Assembly (NCBI GenBank): GCA_944392515.1
Contig: CALXWV010000004.1
Span: forward strand, 1 to 51,263
DNA: 51,263 nt
Direction: 5' to 3'
Origin: an uncultured Clostridia bacterium
GTDB taxonomy: Bacteria > Bacillota > Clostridia > TANB77 > CAG-508
Below, piece by piece: positions 1-7,841 of the stretch (position 1 is the first letter of the stretch; each line of letters begins with the position of its first letter). Below the pieces are notes generated by a model, which saw nothing but the letters and a program-made list of their open reading frames with translations, ran no database searches and was not told the origin of the DNA. A program made the position numbers and the translations under genes.

Positions 1-600
1 GATAACACCTGCAGGTACTCCTGCTTCTAGCATTAATTTTACATATTCTGTAAGTGTTAATGGGTTATAATTAGATGGTTTTACAATTATGCTATTTCCC
101 ATTAAAAGTGCAGGTGGTACTTTTTGACAAAATAGGTCACTTGGGAAGTTAAATGGTAGTATTGCAACAACAACACCTATTGGTTGTCTTACAGTTATTT
201 GCATGCATTTTTCTTGACCAGCTTCTTGTCCTGCTGGTATTGATTCATTATATAAATGTTTTGCTCTTTCTACAAATGCAGTAGCACCTATTTTTACATT
301 TGCAATTTCTGCAATTGCTTCTTTTATAGGTTTTCCTGTTTCAGCTGATAATAATTTAGCAAGTTTATCTTTATCTCTTTCAACTAAAGAAATAAATTTA
401 TATATTTTATCTGCTCTTTCATGAAGTGGAATCTCAAGCCATTTCTTTTGTTCATCTTGGGCTACTTTTACAGCTTCATTTACATCTTCTATTGAACAGT
501 TTGGAACTGTATCAATAAGTTCACCAGTTGCTGGATTTGTAACTTCAATTATGTTTCCATCACTAGCATCTTTCCACTCATAACCAATTAAATTTTTCAT
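1..600 (-). CDS. Aldehyde dehydrogenase family protein, N-terminal 200 residues (cut by window edge)
   Basis: NAD(P)-dependent aldehyde dehydrogenase; only the N-terminal half of the cofactor-binding domain is present. The frame is open from 600 to the edge. Visible family features are NPATGE near residue 23, the PFNFP segment near residue 149 (the PWNFP motif of the superfamily) and IVKPS near residue 174, which holds the cofactor-binding Lys. The catalytic Cys lies beyond the window, so the substrate cannot be judged. The ATG at 600 is preceded by AGGAAGG about 14 bases upstream; an in-frame ATG at 645 lacks a well-placed SD. The gene follows the FIST gene at 87 bases with no terminator, so the two are probably cotranscribed. 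Confidence 0.88.
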   Translation of the reverse strand, partial: MKNLIGYEWKDASDGNIIEVTNPATGELIDTVPNCSIEDVNEAVKVAQDEQKKWLEIPLHERADKIYKFISLVERDKDKLAKLLSAETGKPIKEAIAEIANVKIGATAFVERAKHLYNESIPAGQEAGQEKCMQITVRQPIGVVVAILPFNFPSDLFCQKVPPALLMGNSIIVKPSNYNPLTLTEYVKLMLEAGVPAGVI

Positions 601-687
601 TCCTATTTTCTTTCCTTCCTCACTTTTTTTCAAAGTGCTTATCATTTTATAATCGTATGATTCTTTACTAGGGTCTTCCCCTTCTCT

Positions 688-1854
688 TCATTTAGCAAAA
701 GCTGTAAATGAAAGCATTAAACCTCCACAAGTATTTGCTCCATGTTCTTTTGAACCATATTCACCAAATGTAAATATTGTAATGAATGGTACTCCTTTTG
801 CTTCTTTCTTAAGTTGTTTTGTAACTTCATCTATTCTATCACCAATGCCAAGTCTTCTTCCTCCACAATGAACTAATAGATATGCACCCACATCTTGTCC
901 CATATCTTTATTTAATTCTTTCATTGTATCTCCTGTTGATTTTATTAACTCATCAACACTTGCTTGCATTTGAATGACTGCTGTATTTAATGCTAAATGA
1001 TTTCCAACATTTATAGAATAATCTTTATTTCCTGCCATTGGATGACGAATTGCAACTAAATCTCCTAATCTATCTTTTACTCCAAGAGGTTCTGTAACTG
1101 ATTGAAGTAAAAGTTTAGCTCCTTCAATATCTTTTAATTTTTTGCCTGTCCAAGTTGCATATTTTTTAAGTGCTGGGACGCCGTCTATTTCAACTAAAGT
1201 TCTTTTTCCTTTTAATTTTGTAACAATACCAGCGTTTCCTGTTTCATGATATGCTCCTGTATATACATTAGACATCTTTTTGTCTGTATAGAAAAATGCA
1301 ACTGCAACACCATCTGAGAATACAGAGTTTCCTGTAAATATACTCCATTTTCCTTCTACAGTATTATCTGCTGCGCTACCACCAAAGAATGGTACTCTTC
1401 CTATTACATCTTCAATTCCTTTTAGATAATCTTCTTCTTCTCCAGGTGATGCAACCATATAGAAATATTCTGGTGCGAAGTCTAATCCTGCATTTTTCAT
1501 AGCTTCCATTGCTACTAATTTTCCTGTTTCTCTAGCTGTTTTTTGTTTTTTGTATCCTGCAACACCTACTGTTGTATTAGGATCGCCTATTGTAAGCATT
1601 CCTACGAATCCGTTTTCTGATGAAATAAATCCATCTGGTACAATAATTCCTGCACTAGAAGTACAACCAATTATTGGTGCTGTACCAAGTTCAGCTTTTG
1701 CTCCTTCTAATACTTTTTCTACATTATTATCTACAGATGTATATAAAAATGCAACTTTTGTTTGCATTAAATCTTTAACTGCTTTTTTTGCAGTTTCTTG
1801 TCCTGCTTTGTAACTGTCTTTATTTGTGCTCCATGCGACATTTGATTTTAGCAT
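688..1854 (-). CDS. FIST-domain sensor/signal protein
   Basis: 388-residue soluble protein with the FIST N and FIST C domains (about residues 25-225 and 230-375). Marks include IGCTSSAGI near residue 62, FFGGSAADN near 155 and the late CGGLM segment. FIST domains are thought to be ligand-sensing modules, proposed to bind small molecules such as amino acids. Here the protein stands alone, without a kinase, cyclase or methyl-accepting domain. The start is supported by AAAGGAGGAA 8 bases upstream. It has its own consensus promoter and is followed by the aldehyde dehydrogenase gene, so it may sense a metabolite of that pathway (inference). There is no signal peptide or membrane segment. Confidence 0.85.
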   Translation of the reverse strand: MLKSNVAWSTNKDSYKAGQETAKKAVKDLMQTKVAFLYTSVDNNVEKVLEGAKAELGTAPIIGCTSSAGIIVPDGFISSENGFVGMLTIGDPNTTVGVAGYKKQKTARETGKLVAMEAMKNAGLDFAPEYFYMVASPGEEEDYLKGIEDVIGRVPFFGGSAADNTVEGKWSIFTGNSVFSDGVAVAFFYTDKKMSNVYTGAYHETGNAGIVTKLKGKRTLVEIDGVPALKKYATWTGKKLKDIEGAKLLLQSVTEPLGVKDRLGDLVAIRHPMAGNKDYSINVGNHLALNTAVIQMQASVDELIKSTGDTMKELNKDMGQDVGAYLLVHCGGRRLGIGDRIDEVTKQLKKEAKGVPFITIFTFGEYGSKEHGANTCGGLMLSFTAFAK

Positions 1855-1885
1855 AAATAGTTCCTCCTTTGTTATTTTTTCTTAC

Positions 1886-1939
1886 ATTATATTTTAAAAT
1901 AATCTTTTTTTCAACATTTTTCATATTACATTTTTGTAA
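1886..1939 (-). promoter_or_regulatory. Sigma-A promoter of the FIST gene with an upstream palindrome
   Basis: On the minus strand TTGAAA (1909-1914) and TATAAT (1886-1891) are separated by exactly 17 bases. Twelve bases upstream of the -35 lies the perfect inverted repeat TTACA-N4-TGTAA (1926-1939). The palindrome has the form reported for BceR-type response-regulator sites; no bound protein can be assigned from sequence. Confidence 0.7.
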
Positions 1940-1974
1940 CACTTTATTTTTTTGTTGATTTTCAAATAAAATAT

Positions 1975-2022
1975 AAATAGACTATTAACAAATAATATTA
2001 AAACTTTGCTAATAGTCTATTT
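1975..2022 (-). terminator. Probable terminator of gap
   Basis: A perfect 13-bp inverted repeat (1975-1987 with 2010-2022) begins 16 bases after the gap stop codon. The loop is long (22 bases) and the following minus-strand sequence is T-rich but interrupted, so termination strength is uncertain. Confidence 0.55.
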
Positions 2023-2037
2023 AATTAAATTATATAA

Positions 2038-3063
<1,026 letters not shown>

Positions 3064-3151
3064 TTAAAATTAAAGTACCCTTTTTTATTTACTTTATTCA
3101 TATTTTTTATATGTAAAAATTTTACTTTTGGGCAAGCCTATTTTATAACAA

Positions 3152-3178
3152 AAAAGAACACATTTCAAGTGTTCTTTT
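3152..3178 (-). terminator. Intrinsic terminator of the 82-residue protein gene
   Basis: Inverted repeat AAAAGAACAC/GTGTTCTTTT (3152-3161 and 3169-3178) with a 7-base loop, followed on the minus strand by a run of T. It ends the transcript of the small gene and insulates gap. Confidence 0.8.
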
Positions 3179-3197
3179 GAATTTGTTTATTATTTTA

Positions 3198-3446
3198 TTA
3201 TAAAGATACTTTTACATCTTGAGAATCTTCATTTCTGTAACTATTTGGTCTTAAGTGGAAACCTTTATCAAAATAAATTTCTTGTGTCCAAAAATCACGA
3301 ACTTCTTTAAATACTTGTTCTTGCTTTGGTGATAATTCTACAACTATTTCTTGGAATATATAATTTTTAAAATTAGTCCAAGGGCTTAGTTTTGCTGGAA
3401 CCTGTGTATATACTGAAGAATTTTTTTCATTTTCATTATTTTCCAT
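3198..3446 (-). CDS. Small acidic/polar protein of unknown function (82 aa)
   Basis: I do not recognise this protein. It has an Asn/Glu-rich N-terminus and then a segment with a conserved look (about residues 20-70: LSPWTNFKNYIFQEIVVEL, then a Trp/Phe-rich stretch). There is no signal peptide, membrane helix or Cys cluster. A longer reading starts 30 bases upstream at 3476, but AAAGGAGGAG lies between the two ATGs and points to the ATG at 3446. The gene is flanked by its own terminator, so it appears to be a separate small transcription unit. Confidence 0.7.
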   Translation of the reverse strand: MENNENEKNSSVYTQVPAKLSPWTNFKNYIFQEIVVELSPKQEQVFKEVRDFWTQEIYFDKGFHLRPNSYRNEDSQDVKVSL

Positions 3447-3583
3447 GTTTTTCTCCTCCTTTGTTACTCTATTCATAGTATATACTAAATATACTACAAC
3501 TATTTAAAATTAGCAAGTAATTTTTTTATTTTTTATATTACATTTTTGTTACAAAATTGTATTTTATTTATTTTTTATGATAT

Positions 3584-3589
3584 TATAAT
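3584..3589 (+). promoter_or_regulatory. Likely -10 element of deoD
   Basis: TATAAT lies 30 bases before the deoD ATG. No good -35 is found at 16-18 bases. An imperfect palindrome TTACA-N4-TGTTA sits at 3538-3551, so an activator-dependent promoter is possible. Confidence 0.4.
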
Positions 3590-3618
3590 TATATAAATAA
3601 AAAGTAAGGAGTGATTTT

Positions 3619-4329
3619 ATGACACCACATAATGAAGCTAAAAAAGAAGATATTGCAGATATCGTTTTAATGCCTGGAGATCCTTTAAGAGCAAAATATA
3701 TTGCTGAAAATTATTTAGAGGATTATAAACTAATTAATTCAGTTAGAAATATGCTTGGATATACAGGATTCTATAAAGGTAAAAGACTAACAGTTTTTGC
3801 ATCTGGTATGGGAATGCCAAGTATGGGAATATATGCTTACGAACTATATAAATTTTATGATGTAAAGTCAATTATAAGACTTGGTTCTTGTGGAGCTTAT
3901 TCTCCAGAACTTAACATATTTGACACATTACTTGTTAACACAAGTTATACTGAAGGAAATTTTGCTTTTGGTCTAGAAGGAGCAGATTGTCATAAAGCTT
4001 TTGCAGATAAAGAATTGAATTTAGCTTTAGAAAATAAAGCTAAAGAACTCGGTATTAATTTAATTAATGGAGATGTACTTTGTAGTGAAGTTTTTGATTA
4101 TTATGTTAAAGATTTAAATGCTTTAATAAATAGATTTCCTAAAGATATGAATATTATTGGTGCTGAAATGGAATCTTTTGCTTTGTTTTATACAGCAAAA
4201 TATTTGAATAAAAAAGCTGCTTGTTTGCTTACTGTTGTTGACTCGCATTATAAGAAGCAAGAAATATCTGCTGAGGATAGAGAAAAATCTTTAAATACTA
4301 TGATTAAATTAGCTTTAGAATCTTGTTAA
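3619..4329 (+). CDS. deoD: Purine-nucleoside phosphorylase, DeoD type
   Basis: Reversible phosphorolysis of purine (deoxy)nucleosides to base and (deoxy)ribose 1-phosphate; the DeoD type is a hexameric enzyme. At 236 residues the length is typical. GDPLRAK (residues 20-26) is the phosphate-binding loop, GSCGAY near residue 92 and GAEMESFALF near residue 178 are the ribose/base pocket, and Asp in VVDSH near residue 207 matches the catalytic Asp. TAAGGAG precedes the ATG. The gene is monocistronic, with its own terminator; no other deo genes are adjacent. Confidence 0.95.
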   Translation: MTPHNEAKKEDIADIVLMPGDPLRAKYIAENYLEDYKLINSVRNMLGYTGFYKGKRLTVFASGMGMPSMGIYAYELYKFYDVKSIIRLGSCGAYSPELNIFDTLLVNTSYTEGNFAFGLEGADCHKAFADKELNLALENKAKELGINLINGDVLCSEVFDYYVKDLNALINRFPKDMNIIGAEMESFALFYTAKYLNKKAACLLTVVDSHYKKQEISAEDREKSLNTMIKLALESC

Positions 4330-4337
4330 ACTAAAAG

Positions 4338-4372
4338 TGCAATTGTAGGTTTATCTTACAGTTGTATTTTTT
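4338..4372 (+). terminator. Intrinsic terminator of deoD
   Basis: A 10-bp stem with two G-U pairs (TGCAATTGTA 4338-4347, TACAGTTGTA 4357-4366) is followed by six T, 8 bases after the deoD stop. Confidence 0.8.
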
Positions 4373-4440
4373 ATGTTATTTTTTCCAACTTATTTGTATT
4401 TTATTTTTTGTTGTATTTTTAGTATAACTTACTTTAATTT

Positions 4441-4644
4441 TTATACAATATATTTTTCTACTTTGTCTATAGTTATCGAAAGAGCTTCTGCTATTTTTTC
4501 ATTTTCAAATCCCATATTATGCATTTTTCTACTTGTGTTTTTTTCTTTTTCTTTTATTCCTTCTAATCTTCCTAAAGCTCTGCCTTCTGCTTTACCTAAT
4601 TTTCTTTCGTATTCAATGTTCTTCATATAAGTTTCTGATAACAT
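4441..4644 (-). CDS. Small protein resembling the C-terminal tail of Rpn/PD-(D/E)XK transposase-family proteins
   Basis: 67 residues: a charged N-terminal helix, a Gly-rich stretch with repeats of the type GRALGRLEGIKE, then a short helix-turn-like end (GFENEKIAEALSITIDKVEK). This matches the architecture of the C-terminal tail of Rpn family recombination-promoting nucleases, but the nuclease domain is absent. In-frame sequence upstream of the ATG hits a stop after seven codons, so the N-terminus is really missing. AAAGGAGAAG supports the start. It is either a decayed remnant or a free-standing tail-like protein. Strong tandem promoters upstream argue that it is expressed. Confidence 0.5.
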   Translation of the reverse strand: MLSETYMKNIEYERKLGKAEGRALGRLEGIKEKEKNTSRKMHNMGFENEKIAEALSITIDKVEKYIV

Positions 4645-4714
4645 TTTCTTCTCCTTTTTTCGTATTTAGATTTTAGGTTTCTATAAACCATTATAATATT
4701 CTACTTTTATCATT

Positions 4715-4819
4715 AATATATTAGTGTTAAAAGTTTATGTCAACAGTATATCATTTTTCCATTTATTGTCAAGATATTTTTAAACTTTTGTCTTAGGAAT
4801 CGTTCGACTATTTTCGACA
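4715..4819 (-). promoter_or_regulatory. Tandem sigma-A promoters with two phased Spo0A-like boxes
   Basis: Reading the minus strand, TTGACA (4767-4772) with TATACT (4745-4750, spacer 16) is followed by TTGACA (4738-4743) with TATATT (4715-4720, spacer 17). Upstream lie TGTCGAA (4813-4819) and AGTCGAA (4803-4809), in the same orientation and exactly 10 bases apart. The first matches the Spo0A box TGNCGAA; the second deviates at one position. The only gene downstream is the 67-residue protein. Confidence 0.6.
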
Positions 4820-4860
4820 AAATTTGTGTTTTTATAAATTATATTTTAATACAATTAATA

Positions 4861-6267
4861 TCAACTAGCTTTAATTTCTCTAAATTTTACTATTTTAAAA
4901 GAGAACCTAACTAAGTTAGATTCTCTTTCTGAAATAATTATATTTTCTTTGAATTCTGTTTTCCCTAATTCGCCTTCCAGATTATTTTCTTCATTTTTTA
5001 CATCTTCTTTTGTAGTATTATCTATTTCAGGACCAACAATTTCTTCTATTTTCTTTAGCTCAGATTTCATTAAATTATACATTGACTCTGTATACTCACT
5101 GCTACCTGATTCATAATCCTTAATTATTTGTTCAACATCTAAAAGTTCATATCTATCTTTGGAATTCTGGCCATTATCATAAACATATACTGGAGTATAT
5201 GTAGCTTTATCTATTGTTATTTTTCCAGTTTCACCATCTTTTCTTACTTCAACATTTAATATTAAAGTATCTCTTGTATAATTATCTGTTTGAGCAGAGA
5301 AAAAATTTCCCATTGAATAAATTACAAATCCTTCTTTTGTTGTTCCATCATCTAAAGTTACCGTTTTCATTTCCATAGGTTCTGGTACATGAGCATGATT
5401 TCCAAGTATTACATCTGCACCATTTTTTATTAAAAATTCAGCTAAATCTTCTTGCTCTTGAGTTGGCTTTAACCTATATTCTGCACCCCAATGCATGCTA
5501 ACGCAAATAAGCTCTGCTCCTTCTTCTTTTGCTTTATCTAATTGCTGTTTTATTAAATCTTTATCTATTAAATTTACAGAATATTCTTTACCACTGGGTA
5601 TTGGAATACCATTAGTTCCATATGTAAAACATAAAAATGCTGTTTTAATACCATTTAAGTCTTTCATTAAAATAGTATTTTGTTCTTCTTCGCTTCTAGA
5701 TGTTCCAGTATGTGCTATTCCATATTCATCTAAAACATTTAATGTTCTTTCTAATCCTGTATATCCTTTATCTATACAATGATTATTTGCAGTTGTTAAA
5801 ATATCTATTCCTAATTCTTTTAAATCTAAAGCTAATTCATCTGGTGAATTAAAAGTTGGATAACCTGAATATCCTCTATCTTTTCCTGCTAAAGTGGTTT
5901 CTAAATTACCTACTGCAACTGTAGCACTCTCAAAATATTTTTTTATATTTTTAAACATTGGAGAAAAATCATAAGTCCCTGTTTCCTCATTATATGCATC
6001 TTTAAAATTTTGGCTATGGCAAAGAGTATCTCCAATTCCAACTATATTTATTACTGTATCTTCTGGTACTTGCTTTTCTACCTCATTTTGAATTTCATTT
6101 TTTACTTCATTAATAATAATGTTTTCATTATTCTTATAAAAAAAAGAGGATATTGCATTTGGATTATTAACTAGAGCATAAATACATAATGATATTGCAA
6201 TTAATGATATAATTACTATGACTCCTAAAAATACATTTAACTTTCTTATTTTCTTTCTTCTTGCCAT
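4861..6267 (-). CDS. CapA-family metallophosphatase (PGA_cap), membrane anchored
   Basis: 468 residues with a single N-terminal membrane anchor (about 10-33) and an extracytoplasmic CapA/PGA_cap domain (about 70-370). The metal-ligand motifs of this calcineurin-like family are seen in order: GDTLCH, GNLETTL, TANNHCIDKG, MHWGAEY and GNHAHVPEPME. Family members act in poly-gamma-glutamate or other envelope polymer metabolism; no capBC genes are present here, so the substrate is unknown. GGGAGG precedes the ATG. The last about 25 residues are encoded by a terminator-like hairpin, so the C-terminus may be a recent extension. Confidence 0.85.
   Translation of the reverse strand: MARRKKIRKLNVFLGVIVIISLIAISLCIYALVNNPNAISSFFYKNNENIIINEVKNEIQNEVEKQVPEDTVINIVGIGDTLCHSQNFKDAYNEETGTYDFSPMFKNIKKYFESATVAVGNLETTLAGKDRGYSGYPTFNSPDELALDLKELGIDILTTANNHCIDKGYTGLERTLNVLDEYGIAHTGTSRSEEEQNTILMKDLNGIKTAFLCFTYGTNGIPIPSGKEYSVNLIDKDLIKQQLDKAKEEGAELICVSMHWGAEYRLKPTQEQEDLAEFLIKNGADVILGNHAHVPEPMEMKTVTLDDGTTKEGFVIYSMGNFFSAQTDNYTRDTLILNVEVRKDGETGKITIDKATYTPVYVYDNGQNSKDRYELLDVEQIIKDYESGSSEYTESMYNLMKSELKKIEEIVGPEIDNTTKEDVKNEENNLEGELGKTEFKENIIISERESNLVRFSFKIVKFREIKAS
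4898..4928 (-). terminator. Terminator-like hairpin inside the 3' end of the CapA gene
   Basis: A 14-bp stem (4898-4911 with 4915-4928, one G-U pair, 3-base loop) is followed by a short T run, 37 bases before the stop codon. It has the form of an intrinsic terminator but lies in the reading frame. Confidence 0.5.
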
Positions 6268-6418
6268 ATAAAGCCTCCCTTTTTTTATTCATTCATACTT
6301 TTTAATTAATTTTTATATAAAGATTGTCCCTTATTTTTAAGAAAAAGTCAATACATTGTAGTTAATTATTATATTTTACTTTTACAATTAAACTTTATTT
6401 CAATCAAATAAAAATAAG

Positions 6419-6484
6419 AGCCATTATTATTAATACTTTTAATTAAACATAATAGTTTAACATTTATATTAATAAATAATGACT
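6419..6484 (-). terminator. Probable terminator of spoVT
   Basis: The outer arms 6419-6435 and 6467-6484 form about 17 pairs with one bulge, enclosing a second small hairpin. The minus-strand sequence then runs CTTATTTTTATTT. It begins 10 bases after the spoVT stop. Confidence 0.55.
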
Positions 6485-6493
6485 TTATATATT

Positions 6494-7042
6494 TTAAATT
6501 TCCATTTGACTTCCTAAAAATGTAGCTGCTACTGATGCAACTTCTTCTTCAGTTTTTTCCATTTTTGTATTAGCATCTTTGCTAATTAAAGCAACACTTC
6601 CTATAACATCACCATCAGAAATGATTGGGCAAATAACTTGTGGCTTTATTTCTTTATCTTTATTTCCTTTTTCAGTAATATATACTGAGTTAGTTCCCTC
6701 TCCTACAAATTTTTGTCTTGTATTAAATATTTTTTCTAAATCAGTACTAATTTTTTGCTCTAATAAGTCTTTTTTGCTTGTTCCTGCTACAGCTATAACT
6801 GTATCTCTATCAGTTATAATACTTATATGACCTGTAATTTTATTTAAGCTTTCAACATATTCTGTGGCAAAATTTGAAAGTTCTCCTATTGGAGAATATT
6901 TTTTTAAAATAATATCTCCATCTTTTTCAGTAAATATCTCTAGTGGATCTCCTTCTTTTATCCTTAATGTTCTTCTTATTTCTTTTGGAATAACTATTCT
7001 TCCTAAATCATCTATTCTTCTAACAACTCCAGTGGCTTTCAT
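6494..7042 (-). CDS. spoVT: Stage V sporulation protein T, AbrB-type transcription regulator
   Basis: 182 residues, close to the 178 of Bacillus SpoVT. An N-terminal SpoVT/AbrB swapped-hairpin DNA-binding domain (residues 1-50, with VVRRIDDLGRIVIPKEIRR) is followed by a GAF-like domain (about 55-180). SpoVT modulates forespore gene expression under sigma-G in endospore formers, so its presence argues for a sporulating lineage or a recent descendant. The N-terminal start is certain from the conserved MKATGVVRR. The gene is monocistronic here, not beside mfd/spoVB. No confident sigma-G promoter could be assigned. Confidence 0.93.
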   Translation of the reverse strand: MKATGVVRRIDDLGRIVIPKEIRRTLRIKEGDPLEIFTEKDGDIILKKYSPIGELSNFATEYVESLNKITGHISIITDRDTVIAVAGTSKKDLLEQKISTDLEKIFNTRQKFVGEGTNSVYITEKGNKDKEIKPQVICPIISDGDVIGSVALISKDANTKMEKTEEEVASVAATFLGSQMEI

Positions 7043-7376
7043 TTACAAATCTTCCTTTCTTTGAATAAATATACTATATGTGTAAAATTTTCACTAAATT
7101 TTCCTTATATTGCTATTATGTTCAAAGAAAAAATTTTTATGCAGTATTTTCAAATTTAAATCTAATCTTTTATTAATTTTAATGATTATGAATTTCTTAT
7201 TTACTGTTTAATTCAATTTATTTTTTATAGAATTTACTTTTTCAATTAACTTTAAGCACTTTTTGTCGAATTTTGTCGAAAATAACTTGACATATATAAA
7301 TCTTAAGTATACTATTTATTTAAGCAATTTTTTTCCGAAGGGTAGTTGCCCTTCTACAAGTGAAAAGGAGATAATT
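7043..7376. other. Intergenic region: spoVT upstream sequence and cassette 1 promoter/leader
   Basis: No gene was found. 7043-7262 is AT-rich with no structure I can name; it must hold the spoVT promoter. 7264-7315 holds Spo0A-like boxes and a sigma-A promoter. 7336-7353 holds a GAAGGG/CCCTTC hairpin with a 6-base loop in the leader of the next gene, and AAAGGAG lies just before its ATG. Confidence 0.6.
7264..7315 (+). promoter_or_regulatory. Consensus sigma-A promoter with two tandem Spo0A boxes
   Basis: TTTTGTCGAA occurs twice head to tail (7261-7280), giving TGTCGAA at 7264-7270 and 7274-7280, each matching the Spo0A box and spaced 10 bases. Six bases later come TTGACA (7287-7292), 17 bases and TACTAT (7310-7315). 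Boxes directly abutting the -35 are the usual layout of Spo0A-controlled sigma-A promoters. Confidence 0.75.
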
Positions 7377-7718
7377 ATGAGTAGCAACTTTTTCCAAAAC
7401 CATTTTCGCATTTGGCGGGATTCTGACAATGGTTCTTTAAACTTCATGATTATCCAAGAAGGCAAGGGCTGTGTCAAGCATCCTTATTCTGCATCAAAAG
7501 AAGATGTGTTCGACTTTATGATGCCATATATCTATGAGCTGGCCTACCATGAGGCTTACGGCAAGCCTTATTCTAAGGAGTATCATGATGCCGTAACTTT
7601 CAAAAATTCTCTTGAAGGTTGGCTTCAAAGTCACATTGGACACGGAGATATGACCCTAACCGAAGCCCGTCTCATCTTGAGCGAGCTTTATCTACCCACA
7701 ACCGCTTTTTCTATCTAA
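7377..7718 (+). CDS. Unrecognised 113-aa protein of foreign composition (cassette 1)
   Basis: I do not recognise the family. It is a soluble protein, rich in aromatics and His (FFQNHFRIWRD at the start, an ELAYHEAYGKPYSKEYHD stretch near 53-70, then a C-terminal helix TLTEARLILSELYL). There is no signal peptide or membrane helix. Codons are visibly richer in G and C at third positions (gcc, ggc, gag, ctg, ttc) than in any neighbour. AAAGGAG precedes the ATG at 7377; an upstream in-frame ATG at 7263 would lie before the promoter and is rejected. It stands alone between minus-strand genes with its own promoter and terminator, which suggests acquisition as a single unit. Confidence 0.75.
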   Translation: MSSNFFQNHFRIWRDSDNGSLNFMIIQEGKGCVKHPYSASKEDVFDFMMPYIYELAYHEAYGKPYSKEYHDAVTFKNSLEGWLQSHIGHGDMTLTEARLILSELYLPTTAFSI

Positions 7719-7762
7719 TCTGCTTTTGTGGATTATACAAAAACTTAGCATAACAGCTAATA

Positions 7763-7807
7763 AAAGTAAGTTGAAGCCTCTTAAAAAGTGGCTCCGACTT
7801 ACTTTTA
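7763..7807 (+). terminator. Terminator of cassette 1
   Basis: A 17-base arm (7763-7779) pairs with 7791-7807, with one mismatch and one G-U pair and an 11-base loop, followed by ATTTTAAT. It lies between two convergent genes and may also act on metG. Confidence 0.75.
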
Positions 7808-7841
7808 TTTTAATATTAGATTAAATCATTCTTAATATTTT

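Noticed and set aside
601..690. The aldehyde dehydrogenase frame is in phase with the FIST gene across one TGA, which could suggest a fusion by selenocysteine or stop read-through
   Set aside because: The downstream part has its own SD and ATG at the expected N-terminus of the dehydrogenase, the linker is not protein-like, and no SECIS-like hairpin follows the TGA.
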